From Geobacter sp. OR-1 (lineage in GTDB: Bacteria > Desulfobacterota > Desulfuromonadia > Geobacterales > DSM-12255), in the NCBI RefSeq assembly GCF_000813145.1, contig NZ_BAZF01000001.1, positions 1 to 64,000 of the forward strand: a stretch of DNA of 64,000 bases. Direction: 5' to 3'. The position numbers and the translations under genes are program-made. The notes beneath the pieces were generated by a model. The model was not told the origin of the DNA. It saw nothing but the letters and a program-made list of their open reading frames with translations, and did not search any database. Below, one piece after another: positions 35,454-47,000 of the stretch (its first letter is position 1; each line of letters opens with the position of its first letter).

Positions 35454-37727
35454 TTATTCTGCCAATGCCTTTTGCATGACCTCTTTAAGAGTGGAGAGCC
35501 TGTAGGGTTTCTGGATGAAACCGGCCAGCCCCTTGCCGGCAAACTTCTGGTTGATTTCGTGCTCATTGTAACCGCTGCTCATAACAACCTTAACTTCCGG
35601 GTCCAGGGTGCGCAACTCGCGGAACGCCTGATCACCATCCATGTGGGGCATGGTCAGGTCTAAAATTACGCACCTGATCCCCTTGATCTCCTTATACTTT
35701 GCCAGCGCCTCCCGTCCGTCGGACGCAGTGACCACGTCAAAACCGAGCATCTGGAGCATTTCGCTCCCAATTGCGCAGACCGTGTCTTCGTCGTCCACCA
35801 GCAGCACGGTCCCTTCCCCCTTCCAGTCCATTTCATCCGGCACTGCATTGAAGATGGAGGCAGGAAGCGCACCTGCCGGGAGCAGCACCTTGAAGGTCGT
35901 CCCCTTGCCCGGTTCGCTGTAAACCTTGATCGCCCCCCGGTGCCCGCGCACGATCCCGAGCACTGCCGCCATCCCAAGGCCGCGGCCGGTAAATTTCGTG
36001 GTAAAGAACGGGTCGAATATCTTCGAAACAGTCTCCTTGTCCATGCCGCAACCGGTATCAGAGATCTCCAGATAGACATACATCCCTTCGGCGATATTCT
36101 CCTCCATCCAGACCCCTTTCAGGTATTTCCGGTCGCACTCGATGCAGCCGGTCCTGATAGCGATGACTCCGCTCTTCTCCCCGATGGCGTCGGAGGCATT
36201 TATCACGATGTTCATGATGATCTGGCGCAGCTGGGTGGCATCACCTTCGATGCTCGGGAGATTGTCGCTGAAGTGAAAACGGAGGAGCGCTTTCTTGGAA
36301 ATGGATACCTGCAGCAGGTGCACCATATCCTCGATCATCCGGTTGAGGTCAAGGGGTTCAACTATGAACCGCCCCTTGCCCGAATAGGCAAGCAGCTGCT
36401 TGGCGAGATCGGTGGCCCGCAAGGCCCCCTGCTCGATTTTCTTGAGATTCTCGGCTACGATCGATTCGGGGGGTATCCTCATCATGGCGATATCGGCATT
36501 GCCTACGATCGAGGTGAGAATGTTATTGAAATCGTGTGCGATCCCCCCGGCCATTACCCCGAGGCTTTCCAGCTTCTGGGTGTGCATCATCTGCTGCTCC
36601 AGCTGGCGGCGCTCTTCGAGCTGGTGTTTCTGCTCCGTAATGTCCCGGTTGGAGACCCTCCTGCCCCTGTTATCGCTCCCTGTCGCAAGCACGGGGCGGC
36701 AAACATGGTGAATCCAGCGGGTGTTCCCGTCCCGCCTGACAATGCGGAATTCAAGTTCCTCTGCTTCGTTGTTATCGGGGAGTGACGCGTGGTGCTCTTC
36801 ATATACGGCGCGATCGTCCGGATGGACCAGACTTATCACCAGGTTTTTGTCCTGCATGAACTCTTCGGCCGAATACCCGGTTACCTGTTCGCAGGGTGGG
36901 GAAACATACATCATCTTCCCGCTGGGATCGGCCCAGTACTCCCAGTCCTGGGTCCAGTCACAGACAGTGCGGAATTTTTCTTCATTTGCCAGCAGCTGTT
37001 GTTCGTAAACTTCGCGCTTCCGGGTTGAATAGACTATGCCGCTGCATCCGAGCACCCACAGGAACAGGTAACCTGCCGAGATGTAGCTACGAACCTGTTT
37101 TTCGCCTTCATAATAACCGTTGAGCGGAATGGCGATGCTTATGCCCCCCCGGACCTCGTTCTGCTTGTAACCATGCTGGGCATGGCATTTCAGGCAAGGC
37201 TTTTCCGTCACAAACCTCGATATGAGCCGCAGATATGGCTTGCCGTCAATCTTGGTTATCTGTGATTGATCCTTCGCTCCCCTCTCAAAAGCATGCAGCG
37301 CCTCGCGCTCCCAGCTGTCAGGGGCATTGACCGGGTTGGTCGGCTTAAGGCTGGTAAGCTTGCTGACCACGGGATCGCCAGATGATTTCTTGATATCGTC
37401 AAAAACCATCCTGGTCATGTACGCCGGGTTCACCAGGGTGAGACGTTTGCCGCCAGTGGTTACCAGATCCCGTTCCGGAAGCGTAAGGTATGGATTCGGT
37501 TCTACCTTGTCGGCCGGAGCATAAACTCCCCCCAACCTGGCGCTCCAGGCGCGATAGTAATAATTCAGCCGGAAATAGTCTCTCGCTTCGTTTTCCGCTT
37601 CGCTGATGACATTCCGATGGTAAACGACAAGAGTGGTGGTGGTGATGGCGGCAATGACAGCAGTCCATATCAGGCAGAGCATGAGACAGAAACTGCCGGT
37701 TTTACCAATATTTTCGCAAGATTTCAT
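35454..37727 (-). CDS. Hybrid histidine kinase with periplasmic c-heme sensor domain
   Basis: 757 residues. N-terminal membrane helix (about 12-34), a Tll0287-like (DUF3365) periplasmic domain with a c-heme motif CLKCH (about 178-182), a second helix (about 212-230), one PAS domain (DWEYWADPSG), HisKA (GGIAHDFNNILTSIVG, His about 399), HATPase (DTGCGM, GRGLGMA) and a C-terminal receiver with Asp in VILDLTMPHM. The heme should sense redox state or a gas, and the c-heme requires the CcdA-dependent maturation pathway next door. The separate output regulator is not visible. Confidence 0.9.
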   Translation of the reverse strand: MKSCENIGKTGSFCLMLCLIWTAVIAAITTTTLVVYHRNVISEAENEARDYFRLNYYYRAWSARLGGVYAPADKVEPNPYLTLPERDLVTTGGKRLTLVNPAYMTRMVFDDIKKSSGDPVVSKLTSLKPTNPVNAPDSWEREALHAFERGAKDQSQITKIDGKPYLRLISRFVTEKPCLKCHAQHGYKQNEVRGGISIAIPLNGYYEGEKQVRSYISAGYLFLWVLGCSGIVYSTRKREVYEQQLLANEEKFRTVCDWTQDWEYWADPSGKMMYVSPPCEQVTGYSAEEFMQDKNLVISLVHPDDRAVYEEHHASLPDNNEAEELEFRIVRRDGNTRWIHHVCRPVLATGSDNRGRRVSNRDITEQKHQLEERRQLEQQMMHTQKLESLGVMAGGIAHDFNNILTSIVGNADIAMMRIPPESIVAENLKKIEQGALRATDLAKQLLAYSGKGRFIVEPLDLNRMIEDMVHLLQVSISKKALLRFHFSDNLPSIEGDATQLRQIIMNIVINASDAIGEKSGVIAIRTGCIECDRKYLKGVWMEENIAEGMYVYLEISDTGCGMDKETVSKIFDPFFTTKFTGRGLGMAAVLGIVRGHRGAIKVYSEPGKGTTFKVLLPAGALPASIFNAVPDEMDWKGEGTVLLVDDEDTVCAIGSEMLQMLGFDVVTASDGREALAKYKEIKGIRCVILDLTMPHMDGDQAFRELRTLDPEVKVVMSSGYNEHEINQKFAGKGLAGFIQKPYRLSTLKEVMQKALAE

Positions 37728-37935
37728 ATCAGATCCCTAATTATTTATAAATTGTCATTAGTTTTATACAACAATCCTGCAAAGATGTGTGTAAATTCTA
37801 ACATTCTCCTACGCCTTGTCCATCAGTTCATTTCCAAGTAACCGCAGATTGCCGGCCGATCTACCGTGCTGCATAGCCATATCTGTTCTTGACATTTGCG
37901 AAATAATTTATTAATTGAACGATACACATGAACAT

Positions 37936-37955
37936 TTGTAATTAAATTATTACAA
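37936..37955. promoter_or_regulatory. Inverted repeat upstream of the giant protease
   Basis: TTGTAAT-TAAATT-ATTACAA, a perfect 7-bp inverted repeat with 6-base spacer, 86 bases before the start codon, a likely regulator site. The remaining 314-base gap 37728-38041 is AT-rich and holds nothing else I recognise. Confidence 0.4.
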
Positions 37956-38041
37956 CTCGCATCACCTCACCACAGTCATCCGAAAAAATCCAGCGCTGCA
38001 ATTTTATTGTTCCAATTATATTTCGGGTAAAAGGGGGAAAC

Positions 38042-41000
38042 ATGAATCTGCCTGGCCTATTAAAACGGAACCTCACCCTGCCGCAAACCATAAATTCAGG
38101 CTACATACGATTATGTATGATCATTTGCCTGGTCCTGGCATCAAATGTTGCGTTTTCGGTCAACAGCAGCCATGGAGCTATGATTGGCACTCCGCAGGCT
38201 AAATGGCGAGACAAAGGGGAAAACTTTCCGTCTACTGCGAAAACAGCGCAGAAAGCTGACAGATTCAAAGAAGGTGAAATCCTGGTCAAATTCAAAGACG
38301 GCGTTGGCGAAGAAAGGAAAACCAGGGTTCACAAAAGGCATGGTCACGAGAAAATCCGCTCATTCAGACATGCCAAGGCGCAGCATGTCAGGCTAAAGCC
38401 AGGGATATCCGTCGAGGAGGCTATCAAGAGCTACCAGACAGACCCGGATGTGGAATACGCCCAGCCCAATTACATCTACACCATATCGGATGTTCAGCCG
38501 GTTGTCCCTAACGACCCGATGTTCGGAGAGCTTTGGGGACTAAACAACACCGGCCAGAGCGGAGGGGCCGCCAGCTCCGACATCAAGGCTGCGGAATCGT
38601 GGAATATCACCACTGGTTCTGACAATATCGTGGTGGCGGTCATCGATACCGGTATCGATTATAACCACCCCGACCTGTCAGAAAACATCTGGGTTAACAG
38701 CGGGGAAATCGCTGGCAACGGCATTGACGACGATGGCAACGGTTATGTTGACGACATACACGGCTGGAATGCGGTGGCCGATAATGGCGACCCGATGGAC
38801 GATAACAGCCATGGGACGCACGTTGCCGGCACAATCGGCGCTATCGGCAACAACCTCTATGGAGTCGTGGGCGTCAATTGGCATGTCAAGTTAATGCCGC
38901 TTAAGTTTATCAGCGACACCGGGCAGGGGACCACTGCCGATGCCGTCGAGTGCCTCGATTACTTGCTCACCATGAAGTTACGCGGAGTGAATATCGCATT
39001 ATCAAATAACAGTTGGGGCGGAAGGGGTAACGATACACTGCTCTATCAAGCCATCAAACGACAGATGGATAATGGCATTCTGTTCGTCGCCGCAGCCGGA
39101 AACGACGGCTGTGATACGGATATATATAAATTTTACCCGTCAAACTATGAATTGCCGAACATTATTGCCGTAACGGCAACCGACCGTAACGACAGCCTGG
39201 CTCAGTGGACCGCTAGTTTTGGCGGCTGTGGCCCGGGAGCCAATTATGGTCAACATTCGGTTCATCTTGGTGCTCCGGGCAAGGAGATTTTGAGTACGAT
39301 ACCCGGTGATAGTTATGATGTTTATCAAGGGACTTCCATGGCTGCACCGCATGTTTCCGGCGTTGCGGCGCTGCTCAAGGCTGCAGACCCGAATTGGGAC
39401 TGGAAAGCCATCAAGAACTTGATACTGGCCGGAGGAGATTCCGTCTCAGCCATGAACGGGAAAACCCTTACCGGGAAGCGTCTCAACTCCTATGGCTCTT
39501 TGACCTGCAATCAAAAACCGCTGTTTGCGCTGATCAAATCACCGGAGGCGTTTACTGCGGGGGTACCGATCACCATATCGGTGTTGAGCATCAACTGCGG
39601 ATCACCCTCACCGGCATTTTCCGTAGCGGCCTCCAATGGGGAAACGATCCCATTCCATGATGACGGTCAAGATAACGACCTTGCTGCCAACGACGGTATC
39701 TTTACTGCAACTTGGATCCCGCCAGCAAATGTCTCATTTGTGACCGTTACATCACCTTCTGGCACCATACGCCTTCCTCAGCTTTCGATATCCACCGGCT
39801 ATCTGATTCAAGGCAACCCCAATTCCCCCTACAACCAAACATTATCAGCAGTCGGGGGGCTGGAACCGCTTACCTGGGCAATCGACCCCGGTAGCCCTCT
39901 CCCGCCGGGACTTTCATTGAACACCATGTCCGGTGAGATTACCGGTCTGCCAACAACAACCGGCAGTTTCCCGTTCATAGTTACGGCTTCCGACAGTACC
40001 GGCATGGTTGCCACAAAACCACTGTTTATAATCATTTCCAACGGTACCGTTATCGAAGAATGGGCACGGGAATACCGTGGGCCGGCAGCGGATGATGCAA
40101 AGGACATTGCCCACGACGTCAATGGCAATACCTATGTAACAGGATATTCCTATCAGGCGGATAACGGCTTTGACTTCATCACGATAAAGTACGACCCGGC
40201 TGGTACCGTCCTCTGGAAAAAGACTTATCACCGGGGGAGCCACGACATGGCCTCCGCAATGACCGTTGATGCCGGGGGCAATGCCTATGTTGCAGGGATG
40301 AGCTATGACGGGGAAAATGATCTCGATGCAATGGTCGTCAAATATGACCCGGAAGGGAATGTGCTGGCGGAAACAATCCTGAAGGGCGGATGCAACCAGA
40401 CAACTGCTGTTGGTGTTGCCGTTGACAGCATTAATAACTTGTATCTGTTGACTTCTTCCTACAGCGAGGCAAAAAGCCTTGATTTTCTGATAACCAAATA
40501 TGATTCGTCAGGGAATATGCTCTGGTCAAACAGCTATGACCACCCCGACCGAGTGGACAACTATTCCAATTACGACAGGCCGTACAATCTGGCGCTTGAT
40601 ACTGTGGGGAATATATACGTTACCGGCACTACCAATAGCACGAAATTTGGATCCAATCAGAGCTGGCTCACGGTGAAACTTAATGCTGCGGCCACTCCCA
40701 TATGGGCTGCAAAATATTCTGACGTCGGTATGTACACCAATGCGTTCGACATCGCCGTTGACCGGAATGGCAATATCTATGTCGTCGGATCAGCGCAGCT
40801 TGACCCTGCGGACAGATATTCTCTGGTTGGCATGACCACTGTCAAATACAGCGGCGCCGGGTCACTGCTTTGGAAAAGACAGTTAACCTCCGGATTTGCC
40901 ATGGCATACGGCATAGATGTTGATGCCCACGGCAATTCATACACGACCGGATACTCTCAGGAAGTGGGAAACCAACTGGACAGCTGGTGGACCATTAAGT

Positions 41001-44000
41001 ACGATGCCTTCGGAAACCGACCCTGGACTGTAAAATCGTCATTTTATAACACTAACGGCCGCGCCCAAGCAGTTACCGTAAATCGGCAGGGCGACGTATG
41101 GGCTACCGGATACGTAGTAACCGGGGATGACACCAATTACCTTACCATCAAGTATTCCGACAGTTCATTTCGCATCAACGCCATGCAGGAACAGCTTATC
41201 GACCTAAATGCTCCTTTCAGCATGTCCCCTGAGATAGTCAATGGGTCAGCACCGTTTACATGGTCCATTAAATCTGGCTCACTTCCCCCCGGTCTTTCAT
41301 TGAACAGCTCAACAGGGGCGTTGTCAGGAACGCCGACAGTCTTTGGAACATACAGTTTTACCCTTCAGGCAGTCGATCAGTCATCTGCTATTGCAACCAG
41401 AGATTTTATGCTCAACGTGGCTCACCCGTTGGACATTGCAACAACACTGCTTCCGGCGGGAGTAGTCGGCAGTGACTATCTTTCCAGCCTTTCAGGATAC
41501 GGCGGACTATTACCATACATCTGGACCATATCTTCAGGAAGTTTGCCCGATGGTGTTTCGCTTGACACCAAGACCGGCGTGCTATCAGGTACACCAAGAA
41601 CTCCGGGGAAATTTAACTTCACTGTCAGATTAATTGGCGGATTTACCAAGACGATAGACAAGACCTTTGAAATTGACATTGCAGCCGACAATTCAACTCC
41701 AACCTCAACCGTTTATCCCCCCGGAGGGTCATTTGTCGGATCACAGATCATTCGCCTGACCTCCAACGAAACACATTCATCGGTTTACTGCACCACAGAC
41801 GGGACAACACCGGTCATACCCGACAACCTGTGCTCTGCTATCACGGTGAGCAAGTCCCTGACCCTAAAATATTACGCATCTGACATGGGTGGGAACCGTG
41901 AACCCTTACGGGAAGAAACCTATTCCATAACTGGTGGGGAAGCGTGGGCATGGGGGTCTAATGGGTACGGCCAACTTGGCGATGGTACGAACAGCGTGTG
42001 GACTGTACCGGTCAAGGTTGCAAATATTGATGATGCACTATTGTCAGTGGCGGCCGGCTCCTACCATACACTGGCACTGAAAAGTGACGGCACGGTCTGG
42101 GCCTGGGGTTATAATAACAATGGTCAGCTCGGCAATGGGACAACAACCGACAGCTTCATTCCCGCGCGGGTAAGCGAACTCGATGGTGTCATTGCAATAG
42201 CGGGACATAATTATCATTCGATTGCTCTGAAAAACGACGGAACTGTCTGGATGTGGGGTGACAACGCCTACGGTCAACTGGGTGATGGCACAAATACCGA
42301 CCGGCATACTCCCATCCAAGTGGCAGGTCTCAGTGATGTGGCATCGGTTGCAGGCGCCGCATACGATTCATCTTTTGCCTTGAAGAAAGACGGTACTGTC
42401 TGGAAATGGGGGTCCGGTAGCAGCACTCCGGCTCAGGTAAGCGGCTTATCCGGTATTGTCGCCATCGCTACCGGTGACAGCCATGCCATCGCCCTCAAAG
42501 ATGACGGCACAGTCTGGACCTGGGGGAGCAACTCATTTGGTCAGCTTGGCAATGGGACAACAGACACAACATCAACGCCAGCAATAGTAAATGGCCTTTC
42601 ACAGGTGGTGGCAATTGCGGGTGGTTATGCTCATTCACTCGCCGTAAAGAGTGACGGAACTGTCTGGGCTTGGGGTTATAATTACAGCGGCCAGCTCGGT
42701 GACGGCTCCACTAGCAACAGACTTGTACCGGTACAGGTAAGCAACCTAGCCGGGGTGAAATCTGCTTCCGGTGGCTCAAATTATTCCATTGCCCTTAAAA
42801 ATGACGGAACCGTCTGGGCATGGGGCGACAACTCATATCGTCAGCTCGGCGATGGGACTGCACAGCAAAGGCTTACCCCTGTTCAGGTAAGCGGTCTTGC
42901 AGGGATCCAAAATATTTCAGCGGGGAGAGAGTATTCCATTGCCATAAAAATGGCGCCGTTGGCCATAACACCCCCCACCACGATTGACGGTACGCTCAAC
43001 TTCCCCTATTCCGTCGCACTGAAGCCTTCCGGCGGAATGGGGCCATACGCCTGGTCATACTCGGGAACTCTTCCGGACGGCCTGTCGTTTAACGCCGTTA
43101 CAGGAGTTATCTCAGGTGTTCCTCCAGCTACAGGCACATATTCGTTCGACGTGCAGGTGTCAGATATTAACGCTGTATCCGTTACGAGACCGTTATCAAT
43201 AACCATCCATGCTCCATTGTCGATAACGACCGAGACCCTTCCGGGAGGCTTTGTCAGCAGCCATTATAAGCAGTCACTGGCCGTCACCGGGGGGCCTTCG
43301 CCATTTACCTGGAGCATTACAGCAGGAAGCCTTCCGGACGGTTTGACGCTCGACAGCGCTATGGGAGTCATTTCCGGAATACCCGCCCTTGAGGGAGCTT
43401 TTGTTTTTACCGTAAAAGCAGCCGGTGCGAACAGTGCATCGGTGGAAAAATCATTTTCCATTGCAGTATCTGCCGATTTTCTGACCCCTGTCACTAACGC
43501 GTACCCTCCCGGAGGATTTTATGTAAGAGCACAGACGGTAACCCTCAAATCCAATGAGCCGGGAACGACAATATATTGTACCAAGGACGGCACCCTCCCG
43601 ATTATTCCTGATTCTCTGTGCAACCTCCCCATTTTGGTAAACAAGTCAATGACCTTAAAATTCTTCTCTGTCGATCCCGCAGGGAACATTGAGGAGATTA
43701 AATCTGAGCAGTATTTGGTAACAAATGCCGGTGGGGAACTATTGCAATGGGGGAAATCCACACTTGCGCCGTCGCTGGTAAACGGCCTTTCCGATATAGT
43801 AGCAGTTGCCGAAGGGGGTGATCATACTCTTGCACAGAGACTATCCGGATCTTTAGTTTCTTGGGGTTCGAACAGTAACGGGCAGCTCGGTGATGGTGCT
43901 ACCTATACGAGGTATTCTCCCGTGGGTGTAATGGGATTGGCCATGGTCACTGCAATTGGCGGTGGGGGAGACCAGAGCCTTGCTGTAAATAACGACGGAA

Positions 44001-47000
44001 CACTCTGGAAGTGGGGCTATTTCCTAGGGGGTGGATACGCCACTGCTCCAATTCAGGAAAACAGCCTCACCAATGTAACTTCCGTGGATGCCGGAGCCTA
44101 TCATGGCGTAGCACTCCGAAATGACGGCACAGTCTGGACATGGGGATACAACTCTTCGGGGCAACTTGGCGATGGGACAACAACCAACCGCCTTACACCT
44201 GTCAGGATTAACGAACTTTCAGGCATTACCGCTATTGCCGCAGCTAAGGGATCACTATATGGAGTTGGGAATCACTCTGCAGCTCTCCGAAATGACGGCA
44301 CAGTCTGGACATGGGGGGCAAACAGCTTCGGGCAACTGGGAGACGGTTCAACTGAATCACGATCTAAGCCTGTTGAAGTGGCAGGGATATCTAACGTAAG
44401 TGCGATATCATGCGGGGAGCAGTTTACCGTTGCCCTGAAAACAGACGGTTCTGTCTGGTCCTGGGGGTATAATGGCTACGGTCAGCTCGGCGACGGCACG
44501 TCAACAGCCAGGACCACGCCGGCCCAGGTCAGCGGACTCACAAATGTTGTTGCTATAGCTGCGGGAGGCAATCATGCGCTGGCCCTGAAAAACGACGGCA
44601 CAGTCTGGACATGGGGGAGGAATAACCAGGGTCAACTCGGAAGCGGAACAACAACCAACAATCTAACGCCGACGCAGATTTCCGGACTGACTGGCATAGC
44701 CCGGATTGCTGCCGGCATGACCCATTCCGTAGCGATCCGGCAAATCCCTCTGACAATTGCTTCTTCTTCCCTGCATGAAGGTGAGGTTGGCCTACCCTAC
44801 AGCCAGATGCTTGCAGCTAACGGCGGCATGGCTCCGTATACATGGTCATCAACAGGGAATCTCCCTTCCGGTTTAACATTAAACGCGTTAACCGGCGAGC
44901 TATCAGGAACACCGGCTGCAGCAGGCACCTCTTCAATTACTATCACTGTTACGGACAGTAACGGCACCATTACATCCAAACAACTGTCAATAATTGTCTA
45001 TGGGCAATTGTCAATCTCTCCTGCGGCTTTTTCTGACGGAGTTATAGGTTCACCCTATAGTCAAAGCATTGGGTTCTCTGGGGGTAAGTCAGATTATATA
45101 TTGTCAGTTATTGCCGGTAGCATACCTGCCGGATTATCCATGGACGCGTCAGGTATGGTAACTGGCACCCCCACCACATCGGGCACGTTCACCTTTACGG
45201 TTCAGGTCTCGGATTCACTCGGCGCGACCAGCAGCAAGGAGTTTTCCATCAGGATCAACTGCGCCGTGACCGCATCAGTGCTGGAAGGGGCAGGTTCCAT
45301 CAACCCGCCAGTTGCAACAGTCCTTGCCGGAGCCAGCCAAACGCTGACAATCACGACAAATCCGGGTTATATCATCAAGACATTGACCGATAATGGCATC
45401 CCCGTTTCCGCACAGGTCAGCGGAACCAATCAGTGTACCTATACGCTTACCAATGTCGCGGCCAATCACTCGGTTGCTGTCGCTTTTACCGCAGTTGATG
45501 TCCCTGCCGGGGTGAACATGGTAGCAGCGCGATACATGCATACGGCAACACTGCTGAATAACGGAAAAGTCCTGATCACCGGAGGGGGTGCAACTGACGG
45601 GTTCGGATCAGAACTTGATTCCGCGGAAATCTTCGATCCAGAGACACGCGCCTTTACCGCGACCGGGAACATGGCAACGCGCCGTTCCGGGCATACAGCC
45701 ACTCTCCTTGCGGACGGCAAGGTCCTGATAGCAGGCGGCAACACTTCGAGCGTTGGTGCCGAAATCTACGACCCGGAAACAGGGTCATTTACCGCGACTG
45801 GCAATATGATTTTGCCGCGCGTCTTGCACACAGCAACCAGGCTTCAGGATGGCAGGGTACTTATTGCCGGCGGGCTCGCAGGCGATAATATTTTCCTTGC
45901 CGAGATATTTGATCCCGCTACCGGGACGTTTACCGCAACCGGGAGCATGTCATGGGTACGGGTACGGGCAACCGCAACCCTTCTTGCCGACGGCAAGATA
46001 TTGATAGCCGGAGGTCTGGGAACGCAAGACCCTTCAAGCAAGATCTACCTGCAGCTCAGCTCGGTGGAGACCTTTGATCCGGCGACAGCAACTTTCTCCG
46101 TATCAGGTTATCTTGCATCATCACGTTACCGGCACTCGGCATCAGTCCTCCCCGACGGCAAGATACTGATTGCCGGAGGAGAAACACATTATTTCACGCC
46201 AGTAAACCGGGTCGAAATCTTTGATCCTGCAACCGGAACCTCCACATTCACCGGCAACATGTCAACCCTGCGATCACGTCACACGGCCGTTACACTTCCG
46301 AACGGAAAGGTTCTGATTTTCTCCGGATCGTCAGGAGCATCTCTCAACACCACAGCAAGCAATATCGAAAGTTATGATCCTGCAACCGGTCTATTTACCG
46401 GCGTCGGCAACCTATCCACAGGACGGTATTTCCATAGTTCCACTCTTCTGGCCAACGGACAGGTTCTGATTGTCGGAGGCAACAACTCGCTGAACACGGC
46501 TCTTAGTTCAGCGGAAATACTTGCCGGGGATGACACCACACCCCCTGCTCTCACCATTGACATGATTCCGGCGCTGACCAACCAGAGAACGCTGACGATA
46601 CACGGCACCAGGGAGCCTAACGCTGTGATATCTGCCACCACAAACAGTGCCGCAACAATCGGCACGATTGAATATCCTACCGATTCCACCTGGAGCGTTA
46701 TCGTTAATGCGCTTGCCGAGGGAGAGAACGTCATTACCGTCTCAGCGCGTGATGCATCTTGGAACGTTTCGTCGACAGCGACCGGTATTACTGTTGACAC
46801 CGTTGCACCAACCGTTGCCATTTCTGCACCGGCATCGGGAACCATCAACACCCCTAAACCGGTCTTGAATTATTCCGTCAGCGACGGCGCCGTGGTGGTC
46901 ATGCTTGACGGTCTTTCCGTCTCTAAAACATCTGGAGATACTTTAGGGCCTCTGGCAAACGGCGAACATACGGTAAGAATTGAGGCGACGGATACAGCGG

